A DNA stretch of 35,229 bases from Acidimicrobiaceae bacterium. GTDB taxonomy: Bacteria > Actinomycetota > Acidimicrobiia > Acidimicrobiales > RAAP-2. Below are positions 1-7,133 of this stretch, piece after piece (position 1 is the first letter of the stretch; every line of letters begins with the position of its first letter). The position numbers and the translations under genes were made by a program. The notes below the pieces were generated by a model, which was not told where the DNA came from, did no database searches, and worked only from the letters and a program-made list of their open reading frames with translations. The stretch spans positions 1 to 35,229 of the forward strand of contig PKWY01000055.1 in assembly GCA_003132205.1 (NCBI GenBank), in the 5' to 3' direction.

Positions 1-155
1 AGGCCATGAAGATGGAGCACGTCATCACCGCCCCCGCCGCGGGCACCGTGGGCGAGGTCCTCGTCGCGAAGACCGAGCAGGTCGACAGCGGCGCGGTGCT
101 GCTGACGATCGAGGCCGACGGCGACGGCACCGACGAGAACGAGAACGAGAACTGA
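1..155 (+). CDS. Biotin carboxyl-carrier end of an acyl-CoA carboxylase alpha subunit (5' partial)
   Basis: The window opens inside this gene; the frame reads from base 3 to a TGA at 153-155. The first residues are AMKMEH, the canonical biotinylation motif, with the biotin-accepting lysine at codon 9-11. The remainder (TAPAAGTVGEVLV, then VDSGAVLLTIE) is the usual second half of a biotinyl/lipoyl hammerhead domain, which carries carboxybiotin between the biotin carboxylase and the carboxyltransferase. The C-terminus is an acidic tail ending in three exact GAGAAC units (ENENEN). The next gene starts two bases after the stop, so it is probably co-transcribed. The carboxylase could act on acetyl-, propionyl-, methylcrotonyl- or geranyl-CoA; the AtuA and hydratase neighbours favour a branched-chain or isoprenoid substrate, which is inference. 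Confidence 0.85.
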   Translation, partial: AMKMEHVITAPAAGTVGEVLVAKTEQVDSGAVLLTIEADGDGTDENENEN

Positions 156-157
156 TC

Positions 158-1924
158 ATGGCGAGTCCCCTCCGCGTTGCCAACTGCTCCGGCTTCTACG
201 GCGATCGACTCTCGGCGGCGAAGGAGATGGTCGAGGGCGGCCCCATCGACGTGCTGACCGGTGACTGGCTCGCCGAACTGACGATGCTGATCCTCGCGAG
301 AACACGGGCGAAGCATCCCGGCGGCGGCTACGCCAGGAGCTTCGTGACCCAGATGGAGCAGGTCATGGGGACCTGCCTCGACAAGGGGATCAAAGTGGTG
401 TCGAACGCCGGCGGCCTCGACCCCGACCACTGCGCCGAGGCCGTGGCCCAGGTCGCCGCCAAGCTCGGCCTCTCGCCCGTCATTGCCTACGTGAACGGCG
501 ACGACCTCCTGCCGCGACTCGGCGAACTGCAGGCGGCCGGCGTCGACCTCGCGCACTTCGAGACGGGCGAACCCGTGGGCGACGTCTCACGCTTCATCAC
601 CGCCAACGCGTACCTGGGCTGCTTCGGGATCGTCGAGGCGCTGAACATGGGCGCCGACATCGTCATCACCGGGCGCGTGACCGACGCCGCGGTGGTGTGC
701 GGACCCGCCGCGTGGCACCACGGATGGTCGCGCGACGACTGGGACGCGCTCGCCGGCGCCGTTGTCGCCGGACACGTCATCGAGTGCGGGGCCCAGGTGA
801 CCGGCGGCAACTACTCGTTCTTCACCGAGGTTCCCGGCATGACGCGCGTGGGCTTTCCGTGGGTGGAGATCGCCGAGGACGGCTCGTCGGTCGTCGGCAA
901 GCACGACCACACCGGCGGCGAGGTCTCGATCGGCACGGTGACCTCCCAGCTGCTCTACGAGATCGCGAGCCCCACCTACCTCGGCCCGGACGTCTCGGCG
1001 CGCTTCGACACGATCCGCCTCGACCAGGTCGCCAAGGACCGCGTGCGGATCAGCGGCACCAAGGGCGAGGCGCCCCCCGCGACACTGAAGGTCGCCATGA
1101 ACGAGATCGGCGGCTACCGCAAGGACCTCAGCGTGGCCCTCACGGGGCTCGACATCGAGGCGAAGGCCCGCCTCGTGGAGGACGCGTTCTGGGCGGCGTG
1201 CCCGTACCGCCCCGAGGACTTCGAAAGCGTGACGACGAGGCTGATCCGCACCGACAAGCCGGACCCGCCGACGAACGAGGAGGCGGTGGCCCTGTGGCGC
1301 ATCTCCCTGAAGGACCACGACGAGCGAAAGGTCGGAAGGGCCCTCGCCGACGCCGCCGTGGAGATTGCCCTCGCCACCGTTCCGGGATTCTTCATGGTCG
1401 GAGCGAGCCCCTCCGCGGGCTCGCCCTTCGGGGTCTACCGGCCGGCCGTGGTTCCCGCCGACCTCGTGCCCCAGTACGTCGTCGTGAGCGACGGCGCGAG
1501 GACTGTCGTCGATTCGGTGGCGCCCAAGGGCGAGACGCACGTCACGCCCGAGCCCGGTCCCCTCGCGAAGGCTCCCGCGGGCGAAACGACACGTGCGCCC
1601 CTGGGTCGGATCTTCGGAGCCCGGTCGGGCGACAAGGGCGGCAACGCCAACGTCGGGATCTTCGCGCGCAGCGACGAGGCGTGGGCCTGGTTGGACCAGT
1701 TCCTGAGCGTCGAGGAGATCCGCCGCCTGCTGCCCGAGACGGCGCCCCTGGCGATAGACCGTTACCGGCTGCCGGCACTGCGCTCGCTCAACTTCGTCAT
1801 CCACGATCTCCTGGAAGAGGGCGTCGCCGCCTCCACCCGCCAGGACGCCCAGGCCAAGGGCCTCGGCGAATGGCTGCGCAGCCGCATCGTCGAGATCCCC
1901 ACGTCGCTGTTGGGTCCGTCGTGA
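158..1924 (+). CDS. Acyclic terpene utilization AtuA-family protein (DUF1446)
   Basis: A 588-residue protein matching the long form of the AtuA/DUF1446 family. The N-terminal domain (about 1-450) begins with the typical RVANCSGFYGDR and contains GPIDVLTGDWLAELTM, VVSNAGGLDP and ADIVITGRVTDAA. A linker leads to the C-terminal AtuA-like domain (about 485-588) with GARSGDKGGNANVGIF and the LPALRSLNFVIHDLL segment. AtuA proteins sit in operons for citronellol/geraniol or leucine/isovalerate breakdown; their exact biochemical role is not established. The ATG follows the carboxylase stop by two bases and has only a weak purine-rich leader, so translation is probably coupled. The 3' end overlaps the next gene by four bases (GTGA). 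Family assignment is firm; the pathway is inferred. Confidence 0.88.
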   Translation: MASPLRVANCSGFYGDRLSAAKEMVEGGPIDVLTGDWLAELTMLILARTRAKHPGGGYARSFVTQMEQVMGTCLDKGIKVVSNAGGLDPDHCAEAVAQVAAKLGLSPVIAYVNGDDLLPRLGELQAAGVDLAHFETGEPVGDVSRFITANAYLGCFGIVEALNMGADIVITGRVTDAAVVCGPAAWHHGWSRDDWDALAGAVVAGHVIECGAQVTGGNYSFFTEVPGMTRVGFPWVEIAEDGSSVVGKHDHTGGEVSIGTVTSQLLYEIASPTYLGPDVSARFDTIRLDQVAKDRVRISGTKGEAPPATLKVAMNEIGGYRKDLSVALTGLDIEAKARLVEDAFWAACPYRPEDFESVTTRLIRTDKPDPPTNEEAVALWRISLKDHDERKVGRALADAAVEIALATVPGFFMVGASPSAGSPFGVYRPAVVPADLVPQYVVVSDGARTVVDSVAPKGETHVTPEPGPLAKAPAGETTRAPLGRIFGARSGDKGGNANVGIFARSDEAWAWLDQFLSVEEIRRLLPETAPLAIDRYRLPALRSLNFVIHDLLEEGVAASTRQDAQAKGLGEWLRSRIVEIPTSLLGPS

Positions 1925-2712
1925 GCGGCCTCGACGAAGTCCGCGCGGACCTCGTCGCCCAGCAGGAGGCGTTGGACGGTCTCGTCGCCAACATCACCGA
2001 CGACCAGTGGCTGCTCGCCACGCCCAGCCCCGGATGGAACGTGACCGACCAGATCGGACACCTCACGTTCTTCGACACCGCCGCGACCATCGCCATCACC
2101 GACCCCGAAGCCTTTCACGCCGGGGTCAACGAGCTCTACGAAGCATCGGCGTCCAAGGGCGTTGACGAGTACACGCTCGGAGCGTTTCGAAAGCTGGCGC
2201 CGAGCGAACGGCTCGCCGCCTGGCGCCAGGGTCGCGTCGCGCTCGCCCGCGCCAGTGCAACGCTCCACGACGACACCCGTATCGCCTGGTACGGGCCGTC
2301 CATGGGGGCCAAGTCGTTCCTCACCGCGCGACTCATGGAGGTGTGGTCCCACGGTACCGACGTCGGCGGCGCCCTCGGCGTGAAGCTTCCCGCGACCGAC
2401 CGGCTCCGCCACATCGCCCAGTTGGGCTACATCACGAGGAAGTGGTCGTACACGGTGCGCGGCGAAGAGCCTCCCGCCGGCGAGGTGCGTCTCGAACTCC
2501 TGAGCCCCTCGGGCCATTGCTGGACCTGGGGGCCCGAGAATGCCGACGACACGGTCGTAGGTTCAGCCGAGGAGTTCTGCCTCGTGGTGACCCAACGCCG
2601 CCACGTTGACGACACGTCGCTGAAGGCCGGCGAGCTCGGCCGCCACTGGCTCCTGCGAGCCCAGGCTTTCGCCGGAGGCTCGACCACCGGTCCCGAGCCG
2701 AGGGGCGCCTGA
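1921..2712 (+). CDS. TIGR03084-type DinB/mycothiol-dependent enzyme-fold protein
   Basis: A 263-residue protein starting at a GTG that overlaps the upstream stop (GTGA), which argues for translational coupling. The first ~150 residues form the four-helix DinB/maleylpyruvate-isomerase-N fold: an early Trp-rich segment (TPSPGWNVTDQIGHL) supplies one candidate metal-ligand histidine and MEVWSHGTDVGGAL supplies a second His plus an Asp. The C-terminal ~80 residues (VRLELLSPSGHCWTWG) resemble the small C-terminal domain of the TIGR03084 family. Related actinobacterial proteins are metal-binding and several use mycothiol as thiol cofactor. In other actinobacteria, as I recall, this family accompanies AtuA and enoyl-CoA hydratase genes, as here. 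Substrate unknown. A longer open frame runs upstream to base 697 but lies inside the AtuA gene and is a shadow. Confidence 0.78.
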   Translation: MSGLDEVRADLVAQQEALDGLVANITDDQWLLATPSPGWNVTDQIGHLTFFDTAATIAITDPEAFHAGVNELYEASASKGVDEYTLGAFRKLAPSERLAAWRQGRVALARASATLHDDTRIAWYGPSMGAKSFLTARLMEVWSHGTDVGGALGVKLPATDRLRHIAQLGYITRKWSYTVRGEEPPAGEVRLELLSPSGHCWTWGPENADDTVVGSAEEFCLVVTQRRHVDDTSLKAGELGRHWLLRAQAFAGGSTTGPEPRGA

Positions 2713-3500
2713 TGGCGCTCGTCGTGACGGCAACCACGAGCGGCGTCATGACGCTCACCCTCGCCGACGAAGAACGACGCAACGCGCTCAGCCGTGAGCT
2801 GCTCAGCGAATTCGTCGACGCCATCGATCTGGCCGAGCACGACCCCGACGTCCGCGTCGTGGTGGTGACGAACCGGGGCGGGGTCTTCTGCGCCGGCGCG
2901 AATCTCGCCGAACGATCGTCGGATCAGACCAGTGGCCGCGAAGTGCGCACCATCGAACTGAGCGACCTGTTCGAGCGCATCCGCCACTCGCCCCTGCCTT
3001 TCGTCGGGCGGATCAACGGGCACTGCGTCGCCGGGGGCGTGGGGCTCGCCGCAGTGATGGACATCTCGGTCGCCGTTGACACGGCGCTGTTCGGCTTCAC
3101 GGAAGTCCGCATCGGGGTCGCCCCCGCGATGATCTCGGTCGTGTGTTTGCCAAAGATGCGCCTCGCCGACGCCCGATCAGCCTTCCTGCGGGGAAACCGG
3201 TTTCCCGCCGACGAGGCGGCGCGCATGGGACTCATCAACCAGGTTGCCTCGAGTGACGGAATCAACGCGGAGATCACCGCGATTCTGAACGACCTGCTCG
3301 CGGGCGAGCCGAACGCTCTGGCGGCGGCCAAGAAGTTGACGACCGCCGTGCCGTCGATGCCGGTCGACGAAGCCTTCGCCTGGACGACGAAACTGTCGGC
3401 GAGCCTGTTCGCCAGCGACGAAGCCCGCGAAGGCATGACATCCTTCCTGGAGAAGCGCAGGGCGTCGTGGGTCCAACGAATCCCCGACGCGCTTGATTGA
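2712..3500 (+). CDS. Enoyl-CoA hydratase/isomerase family protein
   Basis: A 262-residue crotonase-fold protein. It shows the N-terminal VMTLTLADEERRNALS, the CoA/oxyanion-hole segment GGVFCAGANL, a second oxyanion-hole segment INGHCVAGGVGLA, and ADEAARMGLINQV. The ATG overlaps the preceding stop by one base (TGATG), making this the third tightly coupled gene. The family hydrates or isomerises enoyl-CoA esters; next to a biotin carboxylase and AtuA, a 3-methylglutaconyl-CoA or isohexenylglutaconyl-CoA hydratase role (AtuE/LiuC-like) is possible. One oddity: the first catalytic Glu of hydratases is kept (TEVRIG), but the position of the second (Glu in AMEMVL of the rat enzyme) reads ARSAFL, a Ser. 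The chemistry may therefore not be simple hydration. Family certain, substrate uncertain. Confidence 0.88.
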   Translation: MALVVTATTSGVMTLTLADEERRNALSRELLSEFVDAIDLAEHDPDVRVVVVTNRGGVFCAGANLAERSSDQTSGREVRTIELSDLFERIRHSPLPFVGRINGHCVAGGVGLAAVMDISVAVDTALFGFTEVRIGVAPAMISVVCLPKMRLADARSAFLRGNRFPADEAARMGLINQVASSDGINAEITAILNDLLAGEPNALAAAKKLTTAVPSMPVDEAFAWTTKLSASLFASDEAREGMTSFLEKRRASWVQRIPDALD

Positions 3501-3535
3501 CCGAACCCGGGCCAGCCCGAGCGCGGCGAGTTCGG
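3501..3535. terminator. Candidate bidirectional terminator hairpin
   Basis: Directly after the hydratase stop codon, CCGAAC (3501-3506) can pair with GTTCGG (3530-3535), enclosing an inner CGGG/CCCG stem (3508-3511/3516-3519) with a CCAG loop. It lies between convergent genes, where a shared terminator is expected. There is no T-tract on either side, so the call rests on structure and position only. Confidence 0.3.
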
Positions 3536-3574
3536 CATCGATGTCTTTCGCGCCCGGCCACCCCGCACCGAGCT

Positions 3575-3586
3575 GGTCACGTGACC
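3575..3586. promoter_or_regulatory. Perfect 12-bp palindrome GGTCACGTGACC
   Basis: An uninterrupted 12-bp palindrome in the 108-bp gap between the convergent hydratase and methyltransferase genes. With no loop it is a poor terminator and looks more like a protein-binding site. No promoter faces outward here, so its role is unknown. Confidence 0.25.
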
Positions 3587-3608
3587 GAACCGACCGTTGC
3601 GGATTGGT

Positions 3609-4199
3609 TCAACACTTGCGACACACGAGCTCGCCCTTGCCGATCGGGACGACCAGCGCGGTGACCCGCGGATCCTCGAGGGCCACGTCGATCATCGGCT
3701 GCAACGTTTCGCGATGGTTGATGGCGTTGTCGGCCACGAGCCAACCGCCGGGAACGAGACGCGCGATGACGGCCTCGTAGCAGGCCGCGTATATCTCCTT
3801 CTCCGCGTCGAGAAAACAGAACGCAATGTCCTCCAGGCTCTGCGCGGCGGCGAGGAAGTCTCCTTCGACCAGCGTGACGACGTCCTCGACACCCGCATCG
3901 CGGAACGTCTCGCGCGCCAGGGCGGCCTTGGTCGCGAGAACCTCGTACGTGGTGAGCGTCCGGTTGCGCTCACGGGCGGCGAGGGCAATCCACAGAGCCG
4001 AGTAGCCGGCGCTGGTGCCGATCTCAATCCACTGGCCCTCGGGAGCCGAAGCCGCAATCAACGAAAGGAACTGACCGGTCTCTCGAGGAACCTGGCGCAG
4101 TCGGTCCATCCTCGCAGTGCCGTCGGTGCGATCCTGCGCATCGATCGCCTCCAAACGATCCATGACCGCTTGGATGGCCGGGTCAATACCGTGAAACAC
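3609..4199 (-). CDS. SAM-dependent O-methyltransferase (cation-dependent type)
   Basis: A class I SAM methyltransferase of the catechol/caffeoyl-CoA O-methyltransferase type. The SAM-binding loop is [17 protein letters not shown]. The segment FLDAEKEIY...Y followed by [15 protein letters not shown] matches the family's D-x-x-K-x-x-Y and PGG...DN metal/substrate signature. I chose the GTG at 4199 (196 residues) because AGGAGG lies four bases upstream. An upstream GTG at 4238 would add 13 residues that encode this Shine-Dalgarno sequence. It is the last gene of the minus-strand run after tsaC (127-bp gap) and faces the hydratase tail-to-tail. The methyl acceptor cannot be read from sequence. 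No sign of truncation. Confidence 0.8.
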   Translation of the reverse strand: MFHGIDPAIQAVMDRLEAIDAQDRTDGTARMDRLRQVPRETGQFLSLIAASAPEGQWIEIGTSAGYSALWIALAARERNRTLTTYEVLATKAALARETFRDAGVEDVVTLVEGDFLAAAQSLEDIAFCFLDAEKEIYAACYEAVIARLVPGGWLVADNAINHRETLQPMIDVALEDPRVTALVVPIGKGELVCRKC

Positions 4200-4326
4200 G
4201 CCGCCTCCTCGCGCCGCCTCCTGCCGGAGGCTCGCCACCCCAACAACCTACGGTCTCGGGTCCTCGGGTGGGCGCTACGGATTCCCGCGCCAAGCGGATG
4301 AGAAGACCAGTGCCTCCACCGCCTCG

Positions 4327-4950
4327 TCAGCGACGATGGGGCCCGTCGCGATCGAGAACCGCCGAGATCTCCGCCGCGTCGATCGCCCCTTCACGCACGA
4401 TCCGCCACGAGTGATCGCTGATCTCCACCACCGTGGATACCAGACCGCTGCGTTCGCCTCCGTCGACGACGCCGGCGAGTTGGCCGCGATCGGCGAAGAC
4501 GCCCTGGACCTGGGCCGCGCTCTGGCACGGCGGCTCTCCATGCTCGTTGGCGCTGGTCACGCAGAGAGCGCCGCTGCGCGAAAGCACGCCGCGCAGTTGC
4601 GCGTCGTCGGGAATACGGAAGCCCGCGTTCTGAGACGTGCTGCCCACCAGATTCGCGATCTTCGGGGGAACCGGCACCACGATGGTGAGGGCGCCGGGCC
4701 AAAACGCCCTCGCCAATTGACGAGCCCTCTGGGGCCACACGACTCCGTGGGCCTCGATCTGCTCAATCGAATTGACGAGCACCGGCAACGCCAACGAGCT
4801 CGGGCGCCGCTTCAGCGTGAAGAGTGAGGCAACCGCCGACGGGTGGGCCAATGACGCCGCGACTCCGTAGACGGTATCGGTCGGCACGGCCACCACCTTG
4901 CCCACCAACAAGAGCGTCACGGCCTGGTCGGGGTCGATCACGTCGACCAT
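4327..4950 (-). CDS. tsaC: Threonylcarbamoyl-AMP synthase (Sua5/YciO/YrdC family)
   Basis: A 207-residue YrdC-domain protein. It makes L-threonylcarbamoyl-adenylate from threonine, bicarbonate and ATP, the first step of the t6A37 modification of ANN-decoding tRNAs. Family motifs are seen: AVPTDTVYGVA near residue 21, the K-x-R signature LKRRPSSLALPV (residues 46-57) and the S-x-N motif in CVTSANEHGEP. The length matches TsaC without the extra Sua5 C-terminal domain. The ATG overlaps the prmC stop by one base (TAATG), as expected for the conserved prfA-prmC-tsaC operon. A paralogous YciO-like role is the main alternative, but the operon position favours TsaC. Confidence 0.92.
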   Translation of the reverse strand: MVDVIDPDQAVTLLLVGKVVAVPTDTVYGVAASLAHPSAVASLFTLKRRPSSLALPVLVNSIEQIEAHGVVWPQRARQLARAFWPGALTIVVPVPPKIANLVGSTSQNAGFRIPDDAQLRGVLSRSGALCVTSANEHGEPPCQSAAQVQGVFADRGQLAGVVDGGERSGLVSTVVEISDHSWRIVREGAIDAAEISAVLDRDGPHRR

Positions 4951-5777
4951 TAGCGCCGCGCCACCATGATTCGCGGATGGCCCGCCAGGTCATCGAGGTC
5001 CTCGACGGATGCGAACCCCGCTTCGCGGGCGCCGGTCACGACCGCGTCGCGCTGGGTGTTCGCGTGTTCGCAGATAAGCACGCCGGCCGGCGACAACCAA
5101 AGGGGCGCCTCGCTGATGATGATCGCGAGATCGGCGAATCCGGCAACGCCATGCGCGTCGGGAGCGACTATCGCGCCGTGAGGTTCATGAGCGAGCACCG
5201 CGTCGAGACCGGCGAACTCCTCGCCCCCGACGTAGGGCGGGTTCGCCACGATGAGGTCGATGTGTCCCTTCAGCGAAGGGTCCACGTCGTCGAACCACGA
5301 CGAGTGCACGAACGAGACGGCGTGCAGCTGGTGCTTGAGCGCGTTTCGCCGGGCGATCACCAGGGAATCGAGGGACTCGTCAACGGCCACGAGCGTGGCG
5401 GCGACCCCGCGTTCCCTCAGTTCGCTCAAGAGCGCCAGCCCGATGGCGCCCGATCCGCAGCCCAGATCCATGATCGCCGGAGCGACCACGCCCATCTTCG
5501 CGAGTTCGATGAGCGCCACGCCGACCAGCTCCTCGGTCTCCGGGCGAGGTATCAGGACCCGGGGATCGACATCGAGGTCGAGTGAACGAAAGGGCCAGTG
5601 TCCGATGATGTACTGCAGCGGCTCGCCGTCGAGGCGACGTCGGGCGGCGGCCTTGAGGGCGGGAACGGTGTCGGGGTCGCCTCCGACGACGAACTCCTCC
5701 ACCAACCAACGAGCTTCGCGACGGTCGATGCCCCACGCGACGAGCTCGGCGACGAGGTCGCTGTTAACGTCCGTCAC
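4950..5777 (-). CDS. prmC: Release factor glutamine methyltransferase
   Basis: A 275-residue SAM enzyme that N5-methylates the Gln of the GGQ motif in RF1 and RF2. It has the helical N-terminal factor-binding domain, then IPRPETEELV (76-85), the SAM loop MDLGCGSGAIG (103-113) and the diagnostic NPPY motif at 179-182, which holds the substrate glutamine. The start is a GTG inside the end of prfA, overlapping it by 14 bases, so translation is coupled to the gene of its own substrate. Downstream, tsaC starts on its stop codon. Length and motifs are normal. Confidence 0.95.
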   Translation of the reverse strand: MTDVNSDLVAELVAWGIDRREARWLVEEFVVGGDPDTVPALKAAARRRLDGEPLQYIIGHWPFRSLDLDVDPRVLIPRPETEELVGVALIELAKMGVVAPAIMDLGCGSGAIGLALLSELRERGVAATLVAVDESLDSLVIARRNALKHQLHAVSFVHSSWFDDVDPSLKGHIDLIVANPPYVGGEEFAGLDAVLAHEPHGAIVAPDAHGVAGFADLAIIISEAPLWLSPAGVLICEHANTQRDAVVTGAREAGFASVEDLDDLAGHPRIMVARR

Positions 5778-6843
5778 TCTCGGCCAATTGGCGGGCGCGC
5801 TTATCGGCCAGCAACGCGTCGACGTACGGATCGAGGTAGCCGTTGAGCACGGCGTCGAGGGTGTACGTCGTCATGTTGATCCGATGATCGGTGACGCGGT
5901 TCTCTTTGAAGTTGTACGTGCGGATCTTCTCGCTGCGTCCGCCGCTGCCGAGCTGCGAGCGCTTCAGGTCGCCCAGCTCGTTCGCCTGGGCGTCCTGGGC
6001 GGCCTTCAACAGACGCGAGCGAAGGACGATGAGCGCCTTGGCGCGATTCTGGATCTGGCTCTTCTCGTCCTGCATCGAGACGACGATGCCGGTCGGCAAG
6101 TGGGTGATGCGAACGGCCGAGTCGGTCGTGTTGACACTCTGGCCTCCGGGACCCGATGAACGGTAGACGTCGATCTTCAGGTCGCTCGGATCGATCGCGA
6201 CGTCGACCTCTTCGGCTTCGGGCAGCACCGATACCGTCGCTGACGACGTGTGCACGCGGCCCTTCGCCTCGGTCGTCGGCACACGCTGCACGCGGTGCAC
6301 GCCGGCCTCATGCTCGAGGCGGGCCCACGCGTCCTCGCCCTTGATGAGGTACGTCGCTTCGTCGAGTCCGCCCTGCTCGGACTGTCGCTCCTCGACCACT
6401 TCAAGCTTCCATCCGCGAAGCGCCGCGTAGCGCCGGTACATCTCGGCGAGGTCGCTGGCGAACAGATTCGCCTCTTCCCCGCCCTCAGCGCCGCGAATCT
6501 CGAGGATGACGTTGCGGCCTACGTTGGGATCGCGCGGAAGCAGCAGCGTCTCGAGCTTCATCTCCAGGTCGGGGAGCAGCGCCTCGGCGTTGTTCATCTC
6601 CTCGCGCCACTGCTCGCGGTCGTCACCGCTCGTCTCGTTGAACATCTCTTTCGCGGTGGCGAGGTCTTCCTGGGCGGCCTTCAGCTCCTGCCAGGCGTGG
6701 TTGATCTCGGCGAGCTCCTTGTGGCGGCGCGACAGGTCGCGCAGGCGCGTGAGATCGCTCGCGACGTCGGGCTCGGCGAGGGCCGCTTCGACGGAGTGAA
6801 GTTCGTCCTGAAGAACGTTCAGGGTCTCGTCAACAGAGCGCAC
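5764..6843 (-). CDS. prfA: Peptide chain release factor 1
   Basis: A 359-residue class I release factor that terminates translation at UAA and UAG. The catalytic GGQ lies at 233-235 within SSGPGGQSVNTTDSAVR. The codon-reading tripeptide position reads PTT (189-191, in HRVQRVPTTEAKGR), fitting the P-x-T of RF1 and not the SPF of RF2. The gene begins with GTG 24 bases after the rpmE stop, without a strong Shine-Dalgarno sequence. Its 3' end carries the start of prmC, whose product methylates the GGQ glutamine. Full length, with no RF2-type frameshift site. Confidence 0.96.
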   Translation of the reverse strand: MRSVDETLNVLQDELHSVEAALAEPDVASDLTRLRDLSRRHKELAEINHAWQELKAAQEDLATAKEMFNETSGDDREQWREEMNNAEALLPDLEMKLETLLLPRDPNVGRNVILEIRGAEGGEEANLFASDLAEMYRRYAALRGWKLEVVEERQSEQGGLDEATYLIKGEDAWARLEHEAGVHRVQRVPTTEAKGRVHTSSATVSVLPEAEEVDVAIDPSDLKIDVYRSSGPGGQSVNTTDSAVRITHLPTGIVVSMQDEKSQIQNRAKALIVLRSRLLKAAQDAQANELGDLKRSQLGSGGRSEKIRTYNFKENRVTDHRINMTTYTLDAVLNGYLDPYVDALLADKRARQLAESDGR

Positions 6844-6867
6844 GAAGGTTGGTGAGCGCTCGGAGGC

Positions 6868-7095
6868 TTACGCCTTGGGAGCGCGCGCCTTGTTGGTCTT
6901 TTGCGCGTAGCGACGCTGGAAACGCTCGACGCGTCCACCAGTGTCGACCAGCTTCTGCTTACCGGTGAAGAAGGGGTGACACTCGTTGCAAAGCTCAATG
7001 GTCATGACGGCCTTGGTCGACTCGGTCGTGAAGGTGTTGCCGCACGAGCAGGTGACGGTTGCTTCGCCGTACTTGGGGTGAATATCTGGCTTCAT
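6868..7095 (-). CDS. rpmE: 50S ribosomal protein L31, zinc-binding form
   Basis: A 75-residue L31 beginning [20 protein letters not shown]. The zinc-ribbon cysteines are CSC in the first half and CNEC before HPFFTGKQK, so this is the C+ (zinc-containing) version and not the zinc-independent YkgM type. AAGGAG lies five bases before the ATG (complement of 7101-7106). It sits between rho and prfA, as in many actinobacteria and firmicutes. Bridging the two ribosomal subunits is the known role of L31. Confidence 0.97.
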   Translation of the reverse strand: MKPDIHPKYGEATVTCSCGNTFTTESTKAVMTIELCNECHPFFTGKQKLVDTGGRVERFQRRYAQKTNKARAPKA

Positions 7096-7133
7096 GAGTG
7101 CTCCTTGTTGCGAAGGTCAAGTTTACAGGAAAA

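Noticed and set aside
697..1920. Long plus-strand frame upstream of the TIGR03084 gene
   Set aside because: It lies within the AtuA gene, is Arg-rich nonsense in a shifted frame, and the real gene starts at the coupled GTG 1921.
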